Source: Methylomonas sp. UP202 (lineage in GTDB: Bacteria > Pseudomonadota > Gammaproteobacteria > Methylococcales > Methylomonadaceae). Taken from it: a stretch of DNA of 64,000 bases. Each line of letters begins with the position of its first letter. Position 1 is the stretch's first letter. The notes below the pieces were generated by a model, which was not told where the DNA came from, made no database searches, and saw only the letters and a list, made by a program, of their open reading frames with translations. Made by a program: the position numbers and the translations under genes. Shown one piece after another: positions 51,610-60,425 of this stretch. The DNA lies in NCBI RefSeq assembly GCF_029910655.1, contig NZ_CP123898.1, forward strand, positions 62,001 to 126,000, written 5' to 3'.

Positions 51610-51654
51610 TCCCTGCGGGAATGTCTGTTCCCGACTGGGGGCGTGGCGTTCCCG
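51610..51654 (+). promoter_or_regulatory. Structured 5' leader, class I, copy 10
   Basis: Stem 1: CCCTGCGGGAA with TTCCCGACTGGGG. Stem 2: CGGGAATGTC (51616-51625) with GGCGTTCCCG (51645-51654). ACGGAGAA and the ATG at 51673 follow; no T-tract. Confidence 0.62.
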
Positions 51655-51672
51655 TATTCAACGGAGAACACC

Positions 51673-52299
51673 ATGCAAAATCCAATGATTGAACTGACCG
51701 TCTCGAATGGCCATACCATTCGTTACCAACGCCGGCCGTCCGGTACGTGTTTTCACGAAGAGACACCGCAAGCGGTGGTCGACATCCTCGAAGAGGTCTT
51801 GGGTACCCAGCGGAAAATCCGTTTGTACTATGGCGACCCGGCAACGGGACAGTCCTGGTTCGACGAGAACGACGTCATCGGCACCATCGGACGATCGGGC
51901 GGCAAGATCAAGGTGCCGTTGCTGATCGAGCCACTGGAAACCGGCGGTCCGGCCATTCTGGACCACTGTATCGTGCGAATCGACAGTCCGTTTCGGACCC
52001 TTTACCAGCACCCGACTTTTCGGGTCGGCGACGTTGCTGTCCAACCAGGCGTGCACGTCGATTATCCGTGGTCGGTCACGATCGACGGCCAAGTCCACGC
52101 CGGCTTTGCCACCAAACGGCAAGCGAATGTGTTTGCCGCCTTCATTCAGGGCAAACGGTTTGCGATGCCGATCGACAAGCACGGCGTAAAAGAGTGCGAA
52201 AGCGATGACTTGCCCTGGCAAGTCTGGTTGAACGACAAGCTGAAGGCCGCGTTTTTATCCGAAGCCGAAGCTAATCGTTATTGGTACGCGTTGCAGTAA
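51673..52299 (+). CDS. Hypothetical protein
   Basis: 208 aa from ATG 51673 (GGAGAA upstream). Two halves are visible: a first part with RKIRLYYGDPATGQSWFDEN and IGRSGGKIKVPLLIEPLETG, and a second with two similar strand-helix units (DYPWSVTIDGQVHAGFATKR and DLPWQVWLNDKLKAAFLSEA), perhaps an internal repeat. No family recognised. Such proteins occur next to recombination genes on mobile elements. Confidence 0.65.
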   Translation: MQNPMIELTVSNGHTIRYQRRPSGTCFHEETPQAVVDILEEVLGTQRKIRLYYGDPATGQSWFDENDVIGTIGRSGGKIKVPLLIEPLETGGPAILDHCIVRIDSPFRTLYQHPTFRVGDVAVQPGVHVDYPWSVTIDGQVHAGFATKRQANVFAAFIQGKRFAMPIDKHGVKECESDDLPWQVWLNDKLKAAFLSEAEANRYWYALQ

Positions 52300-52325
52300 C
52301 CGCGCGCGGCTCAAACCTTATCGAA

Positions 52326-52373
52326 CCCCGACGGGTATCACGCCCGTTTGGGTGGTGCCTGTCGGGTCTTTTT
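52326..52373 (+). promoter_or_regulatory. Structured 5' leader, class I, copy 11
   Basis: Stem 1: CCCCGACGGG with CCCGTTTGGG. The outer stem CCCGAC/GTCGGG and the inner GGTATCAC/GTGGTGCC (GU pairs) form the alternative, followed by TCTTTTTC, AGGAG and the ATG at 52389. Confidence 0.62.
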
Positions 52374-52388
52374 CTTAGGAGAAACACC

Positions 52389-53018
52389 ATGACAGACCAC
52401 CGACAAAACCCTGACGATGCCATTAAACGCACCGTACAGCAATTCTTGACGGACCAAGGCTGGATTGCGCTCGACAGCGTGGCCATCGCCACTAAGTGCT
52501 ACGCCACCGCGGTCGGACCGAAGCAAGCCTATGTCTACTTAGCCCTTTGGGGCTGCGAATGGGTGTTGACGGCCGACTACGACAGTCAAGGCGGCAATAT
52601 CCTGGAATCGCTCCGCGCGACCTTGCCCGAAACGGCCGATACCGATACCGATGAAATTCGGCGTTTGACGGCCGCGTTGTCGGACGAGATCGACGCGCGG
52701 ATAGCGGATAGCTACGCCGTCCGTCTGATCCGGAACGAACCGCAAAAGCGGCCCTTCTCGCTCGGCACCGCCGTGGCGACGCCCGGTGCGATCGCCCTAC
52801 TGGAAGAGACGTTGCTTGATCCTGGCCACTTGCTCTCGCGTCACGCCTGCGGCGATTGGGGCGATCTATGCGCCGAGGATCGTGCGTTGAACGACGCTGC
52901 ATTGGAACAAGGCGGCCGACTGATGTCGGTGTACCGGATTTCCGAACAGGACACGGTTTGGGTCATTACCGAAGCCGACCACTCGGTGACAACGGTGTTG
53001 TTGCCGGACGAGTATTAA
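52389..53018 (+). CDS. Hypothetical protein with RHxxGDWGD domain
   Basis: 209 aa. The N-terminal 100 residues are unrecognised (KCYATAVGPKQAYVYLALWG, CEWVLTADYDSQGGN). The C-terminal domain (about 135-209) has LLSRHACGDWGDLCAEDRAL followed by GGRLMSVYRISEQDTVWVIT and TTVLLPDEY, a small domain seen on many integrating elements. A homologous domain makes up most of the next protein, so the two genes are related by partial duplication. Confidence 0.7.
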   Translation: MTDHRQNPDDAIKRTVQQFLTDQGWIALDSVAIATKCYATAVGPKQAYVYLALWGCEWVLTADYDSQGGNILESLRATLPETADTDTDEIRRLTAALSDEIDARIADSYAVRLIRNEPQKRPFSLGTAVATPGAIALLEETLLDPGHLLSRHACGDWGDLCAEDRALNDAALEQGGRLMSVYRISEQDTVWVITEADHSVTTVLLPDEY

Positions 53019-53038
53019 CCCGATCGTTTTTTCAATCC

Positions 53039-53088
53039 ACCCTGGCGGGGAGCGCAGTCTGTCCCGTACAGGGATGCTGCGCTACTCG
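53039..53088 (+). promoter_or_regulatory. Structured 5' leader, class I, copy 12
   Basis: Stem 2: AGCGCAG (53051-53057) with CTGCGCT (53077-53083). Stem 1: CCCTGGCGGGG with GTCCCGTACAGGG is imperfect. AAAGGAGG and the ATG at 53110 follow. Confidence 0.6.
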
Positions 53089-53109
53089 CTGTTCAAAGGA
53101 GGAATCACC

Positions 53110-53427
53110 ATGAGTACGCATGCAATGTTTTCGACTTACCCCTCACAAACCACCGCCGCCGTACGGGCCCGGTTATCCGATGTCGGCGTCGACATGACGG
53201 CGTTGTTGGATCGGCATGCTCGCGGCGATTGGGGCGATATCAATCTGGACGACGAACAGGAAAACGGCCTGTCCCTCGTCTGCGGCGGACCGATCGTGTC
53301 GCAATTCAAGCTGTCCGGCACGGACGGTATTCGGATTGTGACCGATACGCAACGGCGCACGACGTTGATTCGTCTGGCGACCGAGACGTTCGAACTTCGC
53401 GGGAGTCGTCGTGATGCCCGTACTTGA
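53110..53427 (+). CDS. Hypothetical protein with RHxxGDWGD domain
   Basis: 105 aa, AAAGGAGG before the ATG. LLDRHARGDWGDINLDDEQE followed by GGPIVSQFKLSGTDGIRIVT and TTLIRL aligns with the C-terminal domain of the preceding protein. Function unknown. It overlaps the next gene by 14 nt. Confidence 0.7.
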   Translation: MSTHAMFSTYPSQTTAAVRARLSDVGVDMTALLDRHARGDWGDINLDDEQENGLSLVCGGPIVSQFKLSGTDGIRIVTDTQRRTTLIRLATETFELRGSRRDART

Positions 53428-53668
53428 ACAGTTCAGTCTAAAGCGGACACGCTGTTCGCTTGCAAACTGGCTGCAAGCACACGGCATTGACTGCAATCAA
53501 GCCAGTTTGAAGAAATCATTCGAATTTTACGGGATGACGTTTGCGCTATTAGCGACACTCGGACTCGCGTTTGTTTCGGTCGAAGGATCGCTGATTTTGA
53601 TGGTTGCCATCATTGTGAATGCGCCATATTGGCTGGTTAAAGGCTACCAGCGATTTAAACGGCGTTAA
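53414..53668 (+). CDS. Small membrane protein
   Basis: 84 aa from ATG 53414. Basic, helical N-terminus (FSLKRTRCSLANWLQAHGID) and two closely spaced hydrophobic segments (about 43-56 and 59-71) ending in a basic tail (YQRFKRR). Coupled by overlap to the preceding gene, hence no leader of its own. No family recognised. Confidence 0.6.
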   Translation: MPVLEQFSLKRTRCSLANWLQAHGIDCNQASLKKSFEFYGMTFALLATLGLAFVSVEGSLILMVAIIVNAPYWLVKGYQRFKRR

Positions 53669-53688
53669 TTCAGCGATCGACTTTTAAA

Positions 53689-53744
53689 CCCAATGACTCG
53701 GGGAAACGGACATTCCCCGCCAGGGGTGCGTCTTGGTTTTCCCG
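53689..53744 (+). promoter_or_regulatory. Structured 5' leader, class I, copy 13 (GHKL gene)
   Basis: Stem 2: CGGGGAAAC (53699-53707) with GTTTTCCCG (53736-53744). Stem 1: CGGGGAA with TTCCCCG plus flanking CCC/GGGG. GAGGAAAAA and the ATG at 53773 follow 28 nt later; no T-tract. Confidence 0.6.
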
Positions 53745-53772
53745 AAATTCAACATCCATCGAGGAAAAAATC

Positions 53773-55425
53773 ATGAACGCACCACTACAATTGAAAGTCA
53801 ACGCTGAACGATTAGTCCACAGTCTGAAATGGAGTTTCACCCATCAGACCACGTATTTGGGTGAACTGATGCAGAATGCCCGGCGTGCCGGCGCCCGTTA
53901 TGTCGCATTCGACTACTGCGCCGAAACCAACACCTTGACCGTGACGGACGACGGCTGCGGAATCGATTCGCTCGACACCCTGCTGACCGTTGCCGAGTCC
54001 GGCTGGGACGTGGAATTGATTGCGAAAGAACACGCGTTTGGCGTGGGCTTTCTCTCGGCGTTATTCGCCTGCCGGCATCTGGGCTTATCCAGTAAGGGCG
54101 GGTGTTTTTCGGTCGATACCGATCATATCCTGGGGTTTCAACCGGTGGAGGTTTCGCCGGCGACCGCTTGGAACGGTCTGACCGAAATCCGGCTGGTCGA
54201 TATCGCCAACGGTCCGCTCGAAAATACCTTGGCGGACTTAGCGGCCGGTTTTCCGATTCCGGTGCATTTTAACGGCGTCCCGTTACCGCGACCCCACGCC
54301 GTCGATGCTGTCGGCGCGGCGGAGTTCGTGGCATCGGCGGTCGGCGCCATTCGCTTGGCCAACCTGCTCGATGGCTATCGGTATTACCGGGATTGCCTGG
54401 TGTATTTACAAGGCCTACCGGTCTATCGAGGCCATTATTACCGGATCGGGGACACCCGCTACCCTGGCAATATCGTGCATCTGGATAGCGAACGATTCAT
54501 GGCTCGCTTACCGGATCGCGACAAATTGGTGGATGAAGCCGATGTACTTCAGCGAGTTCGCGAAGCGATCGGCACGGCGATCGAAAGCCAGCTCACGGCA
54601 CTGAAAACGGCCTTGAGCGCGGACGATTTCCTGGCCTATTACCCGGTGCTACGCGAGTGCGGCTTGATGCGCTTGCTCAACGATGTCGATCGACTGCCCA
54701 CGCAGCTGGTCTCCCGTATCCAACGGTCGCCGGTCTGCGATACTGGCCTGTTTGGCGACTTTGAGGAAACGGTTGACCAACCGATCACCCAATCCGCCGT
54801 CGAAAGCGGACAAGTGCAATTGGTGACGATTGACGACGATCTTCAGTCCGATGGGGCCTTAAGATATTTGCTGGCCTGGAAAAAGGGCTGGGTGCTGGTC
54901 GATAACCGGTTGGACGCCGGGCATTGGGTGCAGCCCTATTTGCGGCACTTGAGCCAAGAAGAAGTGCAGTGCGAGATCCTCGACGAATCGCATCGCGCGC
55001 AATTTCAAGGCATCTGGGTCTGGGTCACGGCGGTGTTTTGCCGGGCTTACCGAATCCGGATCGGCGCCGATAGCGTGGACATCGATGCACACGGTGCTTA
55101 TACCGGCAACGAGCAAGACGACGTGCTGATCATTCCCTGCCATGAAAAGTGGGGAGACGTGCTGGAACAGGTGTCGCGATTCTGCGAAAACGACGATGAC
55201 TATCAAGGTCCTTGTCACGATCAGGATATCGAGCAATTCGCCCACTTCATCGTGGCGAATACCGCCGACGATCCGGCCGACGCGTTGAAACGATTCTTGC
55301 CGGATCTAACCGGATGCAAAATGCTACACGGCAACCGGTTTGTATTGGAAATTGATCAGAATGGGCAATTGACGGCCGTCACGTTAGCGAATGCCACGTT
55401 AACCGACCTCGAACAGCCGTCATGA
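53773..55425 (+). CDS. GHKL (Hsp90/MutL-like) ATPase
   Basis: 550 aa. A GHKL ATP-binding domain (about 5-150): N-box YLGELMQNARRAGARYVAF, G1 box LTVTDDGCGIDSLD, G2 box EHAFGVGFLSALFAC. The middle resembles a ribosomal S5-like transducer region as in MutL and Hsp90, and the C-terminus is unrecognised and acidic. Such stand-alone proteins accompany recombination modules and could act as chaperone-like clamps on DNA or protein. The stop overlaps the start of a short broken gene. Confidence 0.82.
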   Translation: MNAPLQLKVNAERLVHSLKWSFTHQTTYLGELMQNARRAGARYVAFDYCAETNTLTVTDDGCGIDSLDTLLTVAESGWDVELIAKEHAFGVGFLSALFACRHLGLSSKGGCFSVDTDHILGFQPVEVSPATAWNGLTEIRLVDIANGPLENTLADLAAGFPIPVHFNGVPLPRPHAVDAVGAAEFVASAVGAIRLANLLDGYRYYRDCLVYLQGLPVYRGHYYRIGDTRYPGNIVHLDSERFMARLPDRDKLVDEADVLQRVREAIGTAIESQLTALKTALSADDFLAYYPVLRECGLMRLLNDVDRLPTQLVSRIQRSPVCDTGLFGDFEETVDQPITQSAVESGQVQLVTIDDDLQSDGALRYLLAWKKGWVLVDNRLDAGHWVQPYLRHLSQEEVQCEILDESHRAQFQGIWVWVTAVFCRAYRIRIGADSVDIDAHGAYTGNEQDDVLIIPCHEKWGDVLEQVSRFCENDDDYQGPCHDQDIEQFAHFIVANTADDPADALKRFLPDLTGCKMLHGNRFVLEIDQNGQLTAVTLANATLTDLEQPS

Positions 55426-55712
55426 CCTGCAAATTCATCGTGGACGTGCAAACGCTGGATACCGAACCTGGCCATCCCGACTCCCCTTTTTCGCCGCCGG
55501 CGGATTGGGAAGGCGGGAACACCGAGTACCGAAACTGACTGAGAAGCCAATTCAAAGCGAGTCCCTGGGTTCGGCAACGACTAGGGATTGCCGCCCGGCG
55601 TTATGCCAAGCGGGAAACCTTAGACTTTCAAGGCCGGTTCGGCGCAGTATTGCCGGCCATCTTGGACAGCATTTTGAAGAAATTGCAAACCGAGCCATCG
55701 GTCGGCGATTAA
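55422..55712 (+). pseudogene. Small gene with in-frame TGA after codon 38
   Basis: The ATG at 55422 overlaps the GHKL gene stop (ATGA). The frame runs 38 codons (through ADWEGGNTEYRN), meets a TGA at 55536-55538, then goes on for 57 codons (for example LRSQFKASPWVRQRLGIAAR) to TAA at 55710. Both halves look like natural protein, and a TGG at the stop would give one 96-aa product. A nonsense mutation is the simplest view; the short 38-aa product may still be made. Confidence 0.5.
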
Positions 55713-55715
55713 CGG

Positions 55716-55752
55716 ATACCCCCCTGACGCTTGCGTGAGGGGGTATTTTTTT
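55716..55752 (+). terminator. Strong Rho-independent terminator
   Basis: ATACCCCC and GGGGGTAT pair around an inner TGACGC/GCGT stem, then TTTTTTT. It closes the plus-strand gene series that starts at 41 kb. Confidence 0.85.
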
Positions 55753-56509
55753 GCGCAACCGATATCAATTGCGGATCCCGACCGAAATCAGCCAGGCATT
55801 CCGATTAAAAACCGCCACTGGTTCCGATGTAAACCAGGGCTATCGATTCGGATATGATAATGCCATAGATGAATGACAGCTTTTGGAAGTGATGAACTGT
55901 CTCAATCGACCCTCTGCGGCCATTCATTATTCAATACCCCGAACGTCAAATACTTGCTATATTGCAGACGCTGACGCAAATTTGGAAAGGTCTTGAATGA
56001 AGAGGTTATTTGGCTTCTGGCCAGTTTTTAGCAAACAGACTGGCGGCCTCAGTCGCGGGTACTGGGCGGCTGAAGTAATTCCCTTGTATTCGTCGCAGTC
56101 ATCGTTTTTCAGGAAAGCCAATTGTGACGCTGCACAGTCTGTAATAAAGGGTAGGCATCCGCAAACACTGAAAATTATTAGCACAACTTGAAAAGAATCG
56201 ACAGATATTTAGTCTCTTTCTTGATAGGGAGTTGAACCCAAGTACCGTCACGCGGCCAATTTCTGAAATAGTAATAAACCGCCTACCAAGCCAGAAACTC
56301 ATGTGTCAGTCGCCTCGATTGGCTGCCAGTCTTAGATGCAGAGGAAGGTATTAACGGCTTGTCGTAAACTCACTTCCCTTTCAGTCGAGGTTTCTGCTAA
56401 ACAAGATGAGTTTTGCCATTCAGCGCCATTAAATCAGCGACAGACGACCGAAGTTAATAGAAATGTCGATGTTGTAGAGATTCAAGAACTTGGTATGGTC
56501 TCATCCGTA
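55753..56509. other. About 750-bp stretch without a supported gene
   Basis: Separates the mobile-element gene series from the efflux locus. A 64-codon frame at 55997-56191 (plus strand) has a GGAAAGG before its ATG but no recognisable features; other short frames lack support. The stretch is AT-richer than both sides and could hold remnants of an integration junction, but no direct repeats were seen. Confidence 0.45.
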
Positions 56510-57634
56510 TCAGGCCATCGAACCTATGGCTTTCCGGAAACGGCTCAACGCAAATAAAAAGAATACGCCGCCGATAGCCAACAGTGCCAAAAATTGCGGC
56601 CAGATGACGTCGAAACTCGCGCCGCGATACAGAATGGCTTGAGCAAGCGAGATAAAGTGCGTGGACGGCGCCGCCAGCATGATGTGCTGCAGCAGCTCCG
56701 GCATGCTCTCGCGCGGCGTTAGGCCGCCGGACAGCATTTGCAAGGGCAACAGGATGATCAGCAATAACAAACCCAGTTGCGGCATCGAGCGCGCCAGCGT
56801 TCCGAGGAGTATGCCCAGCGAGGTGGTGGTAAACAAATACAAGGTCATGCTGGCGACAAACAAGACTAGCGAGCCTTGCAACGGCACGCCCAACCAGCCC
56901 TTGACCACGATCAGCATCGATGCCGTCGCCACCGCGACCACGATCAAGCCCATGGACCAAACCTTGCCCAGCATGATTTCGAAAGGCGTCAACGGCATCA
57001 CCAGCAAGTGCTCGATGGTGCCATGTTCGCGCTCGCGGATCAGCGCGGCGCCGGTCAGGATGATGGACAGCGCGGTGATGCTGTTGAGCAGTTCGATTAC
57101 CGCGCCGAACCAGACCGAATTCAAATTCGGATTGAATAAGGTGCGGATTTCCAACTCGACCGGCCAACTGGCTGGCATGCGGTGGCCCTGGACGAAAGCG
57201 GTTACCTCGCCGTTGACGATGGTTTGCACATAGTTGTTGCCGATGAAGGCTTGGGCAATACGGGTAGCATCGACATTGAGCTGTACGGTCGGTCCTCGTC
57301 CGGCCAACACGTTGCGCTGAAAATTCGGCGGAATATCCAAGACAAAAGTATACAAACCGGCGTCCATGCCGGGATCGGCAGCATATTGATCGATGATGGC
57401 CGGCGCCAGAAAATGCGGTGGATAAAAGGCGTTGGCGATGCGCTCCGACAACGGCGAACGGTCTTCGTCGACGATGGCGATCGGCGCCTTGTTCAACGAT
57501 TGCGGCAAACCGGTGGCGATCACGTAGACCTGGCCGCTGAACGCGAAACCGATGATCGCCAACATCAGCTTGTCGCGGCCCAGGCTGCGGATTTCCTTGA
57601 TGCCCAGATGAAAGATATTGAGCAGCGTATGCAT
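56510..57634 (-). CDS. yhhJ: ABC-2 type permease, YhhJ-like
   Basis: 374 aa. One N-terminal membrane helix, a large periplasmic part (about 40-175), then five membrane helices with LIREREHGTIEHLLVMPLTP, the characteristic motif of ABC-2 export permeases. In the YhiI-RbbA-YhhJ type locus this permease works with the RbbA-like ATPase and an HlyD-type fusion protein. It begins 1 nt after the rbbA-like stop, so it is the last gene of the operon. Confidence 0.88.
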   Translation of the reverse strand: MHTLLNIFHLGIKEIRSLGRDKLMLAIIGFAFSGQVYVIATGLPQSLNKAPIAIVDEDRSPLSERIANAFYPPHFLAPAIIDQYAADPGMDAGLYTFVLDIPPNFQRNVLAGRGPTVQLNVDATRIAQAFIGNNYVQTIVNGEVTAFVQGHRMPASWPVELEIRTLFNPNLNSVWFGAVIELLNSITALSIILTGAALIREREHGTIEHLLVMPLTPFEIMLGKVWSMGLIVVAVATASMLIVVKGWLGVPLQGSLVLFVASMTLYLFTTTSLGILLGTLARSMPQLGLLLLIILLPLQMLSGGLTPRESMPELLQHIMLAAPSTHFISLAQAILYRGASFDVIWPQFLALLAIGGVFFLFALSRFRKAIGSMA

Positions 57635-57635
57635 G

Positions 57636-60425
57636 TTAACGCTCCTGCTTTTCCAGCAGCGCGACGCCCAGTCCGACGACGACTAAAATCGCCAGCGCAA
57701 TCGGCAGCAAATAAGGGCTTAACTCGGGAAACCCCAAGGCCTTGGAGAAGGTGCCGCGGCAGATCGTCAAAAAATGCGTGCCGGGAAAAATCTCGCCGAC
57801 GAAGCGGGCGCCGTCTTCCAGCGACGATACCGGATCGATCATGCCGGAAAAACGGTTGGAAGGAATAAACGTGGCGATGAAAGTCCCAAAGATCGCCGCC
57901 ACCTGGCTGCGGGTAAACACCGAGACCAGTAAACCGAAGCCGGTAGCAAAAGCCACATAGAGCAGCGCCGCCAAAGTCAGCAATAAAAAATCGCCCTTGT
58001 GCGGCACCCCAAATACCCACACCGCCATCGCGCACAACAACAGGAAATTCACCATGCCCATCGCGATATACGGCAATTGCTTGCCGACCAAAAACTCCAA
58101 TTTGCTGACCGGCGTGACGTATAAATTCAGTATCGAGCCGAGTTCTTTTTCCCGCACCACGCTCAACGCGCTGAGCATGGCCGGAATCAGCATCAGCAAG
58201 ATCGGAATCACCGACGGCACCATGGCCGGCAGGCTCTTCACATCCGGGTTATATCGAAAACGAGTTTCGATGTTCATCGCTCCGCTCGGAACAGCCTTGG
58301 TGGCACGGCGGCGGGCCTGTTCCAATAGCCAGGTTTGATGCATGCCTTGCACGTAGCCGACGATATTTTCGCCCCGGGTCGGCATTGCGCCGTCGATCCA
58401 GGCGCCGATTTTGACGTTTTCGCCGCGACCCAGATCGCGGGCGAAGTTGGGTGGAATCTCCAGCGCCAGACTTAGTTCACCGCTACGCATCCGCCTATCG
58501 AGTTCGGCGTAATCGGCGATCGGCGCGTGAGCGACGAAGTATCGCGAGCCGCCTAAATCCAGCGCGTAATTACTGCTGAGCATGGTTTGGTCGCGGTCCA
58601 ATACTGCAAAGCGCAGATTCTCGACATCCATGGTAATGCCGTAACCGAAAGTCAGCATCAGAAACAAGGTGCCGAACAAGGCGATAGCCGCGCGAATCGG
58701 GTCGCGGCGCAGTTCGATGGCTTCGCGGCGGCTGATACTGAACAGGCGCAGTAGGCTGAAGCGATTTCCAGGCGCAACAATCTTACTTTCCCCGGTTGCG
58801 GCTGTCGTAAATATTGGTTTTGTTCCCTCGCCCTCTGCGCTAGTGCGAGCGGGAAAAGCTGCCGCTTCATCGACAGTATCACTGCTACCGACGGCCTTTT
58901 TCAGATAAGCGATGAAGGCTTGCTCCAACGAGGCATGGCCGCTATCCGCGACCAGTTTGGCCGGCGCGTCGCTGGCCAGCACCTTGCCTGCGTGCATCAG
59001 CGAGATTCGGTCGCAGCGTTCGGCTTCGTTCATGAAATGGGTGGAGATGAACACCGTGACCCGGTCGCTGCGGGCTAGATCGACGATCAACTCCCAAAAG
59101 CGGTCGCGCGCCACCGGATCGACACCGGAGGTCGGCTCGTCGAGAATCAGCAAGTCCGGACTATGAATCACCGCCACCGCCAGCGACAGTCGCTGACGAA
59201 TCCCCAGCGGCAATGCATCGGGTTGGCTGTCCAGCACGTTTTCCAGCATGAAGCGCCGGGCCATTTCGGCAACGCGGGCGGCAATGTTGCTCTCGGGTAA
59301 ATGAAACAGCCGGGCGTGTAACGCCAGGTTTTGCCGCACGCTCAGCTCGGCATACAAAGAAAAGGCTTGCGACATATAGCCGACCCGTTTGCGAGTGGTC
59401 ATATTATTGGCGTCAAGAATCTTTCCGAACAGTTTGGCCTTGCCGGCACTGGGCAATAAGAGGCCGGTCAGCATTTTCATCGTCGTCGATTTGCCGCAGC
59501 CATTGGAACCGAGAAAGCCGAAAATCTCGCCGCGTTCGATGCGCAGACTGACGTGATCGACCGCGACGAAGTCGTCGAAACGCATGCTCAGCCCATCCGC
59601 TTCGATGGCGATTTCCGCCGCATCGCCGTTGTTACTGCGCGGCGGAATGACAACGACCTTGTGACCTTGGCGCTTCTCCGCCGGCAACAACCTGATGAAA
59701 GCCGCTTCCAGGCTATCAGCCTGTGTTAGGGCACGGAGTTCGGCGGCGCTGCCGGTCGCCAGTACCTTGCCGGCGTCCATCGCCACCAACCAGTCGAAGC
59801 GTTCCGCCTCGTCCATGTATGCGGTGGAGACTAGTACGCTCATGCCTTCACGCCGGCTACGCAGGCGGTCTATCAGTTCCCAGAACTGAGCGCGCGACAA
59901 AGGGTCAACGCCAGTGGTCGGCTCGTCCAGCACCAATAAATCGGGATCGTGGATTAGCGCGCAACACAAAGCCAATTTCTGTTTCATGCCCCCCGACAAT
60001 TTGCCAGCGGGTCTGTCGCTGAACGGCGTTAAGCCGGTGCTATCCAGCAGTTCGGAAATGCGCTGCCGGCGCTCGGTTTGCTGCTGTCCGAACAAACGGC
60101 CGAAAAAATCGACATTCTCGAACACCGACAGCGTCAGATAGAGGTTTTTGCCCAGGCCCTGCGGCATGTAAGCGATCCGTGGGCAGACAGATCGGCGATG
60201 GCCGGCATCGGCGATGTTGCCACCCAGCGTTTCGATGCGGCCAGTCTGTAGCTTGCGCGCGCCGGTCAGCAGCGACATCAGACTAGACTTGCCGACACCA
60301 TCGGGGCCGATCAGGCCAACCATGCGGTTGGCGGGAATCTCCAGGCTTAGATCGTCCAGCGCCAGCGTATCGCCGTAACGCAGACTGACGCTGCTCACCC
60401 GAACGACAGGCGCAAGCTGGCTCAT
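57636..60425 (-). CDS. rbbA: RbbA-like ABC transporter, two ATPase domains fused to a permease
   Basis: 929 aa. First ABC domain (about 8-240): [35 protein letters not shown]. Second ABC domain (about 275-510): [11 protein letters not shown], a degenerate signature [12 protein letters not shown] and [13 protein letters not shown]. From about 555 an ABC-2 membrane part with one helix, a periplasmic region and five more helices. E. coli RbbA has this layout and is described as ribosome-associated, but this operon context points to export of drugs or envelope compounds. It overlaps the HlyD gene by 4 nt. Confidence 0.9.
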   Translation of the reverse strand: MSQLAPVVRVSSVSLRYGDTLALDDLSLEIPANRMVGLIGPDGVGKSSLMSLLTGARKLQTGRIETLGGNIADAGHRRSVCPRIAYMPQGLGKNLYLTLSVFENVDFFGRLFGQQQTERRQRISELLDSTGLTPFSDRPAGKLSGGMKQKLALCCALIHDPDLLVLDEPTTGVDPLSRAQFWELIDRLRSRREGMSVLVSTAYMDEAERFDWLVAMDAGKVLATGSAAELRALTQADSLEAAFIRLLPAEKRQGHKVVVIPPRSNNGDAAEIAIEADGLSMRFDDFVAVDHVSLRIERGEIFGFLGSNGCGKSTTMKMLTGLLLPSAGKAKLFGKILDANNMTTRKRVGYMSQAFSLYAELSVRQNLALHARLFHLPESNIAARVAEMARRFMLENVLDSQPDALPLGIRQRLSLAVAVIHSPDLLILDEPTSGVDPVARDRFWELIVDLARSDRVTVFISTHFMNEAERCDRISLMHAGKVLASDAPAKLVADSGHASLEQAFIAYLKKAVGSSDTVDEAAAFPARTSAEGEGTKPIFTTAATGESKIVAPGNRFSLLRLFSISRREAIELRRDPIRAAIALFGTLFLMLTFGYGITMDVENLRFAVLDRDQTMLSSNYALDLGGSRYFVAHAPIADYAELDRRMRSGELSLALEIPPNFARDLGRGENVKIGAWIDGAMPTRGENIVGYVQGMHQTWLLEQARRRATKAVPSGAMNIETRFRYNPDVKSLPAMVPSVIPILLMLIPAMLSALSVVREKELGSILNLYVTPVSKLEFLVGKQLPYIAMGMVNFLLLCAMAVWVFGVPHKGDFLLLTLAALLYVAFATGFGLLVSVFTRSQVAAIFGTFIATFIPSNRFSGMIDPVSSLEDGARFVGEIFPGTHFLTICRGTFSKALGFPELSPYLLPIALAILVVVGLGVALLEKQER

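Noticed and set aside
41001..53744. CRISPR-like array interpretation of the repeated GC-rich segments
   Set aside because: The segments differ in sequence, lie one per gene just before start codons, and lack constant repeats or spacers; they are RNA leaders.
8924..55712. Idea that TGA is recoded as Trp or selenocysteine in this element
   Set aside because: Many genes with good families end in TGA (for example 17003, 45919, 49556) and no SECIS-like structure or selenocysteine gene was seen; two isolated stops fit mutation better.
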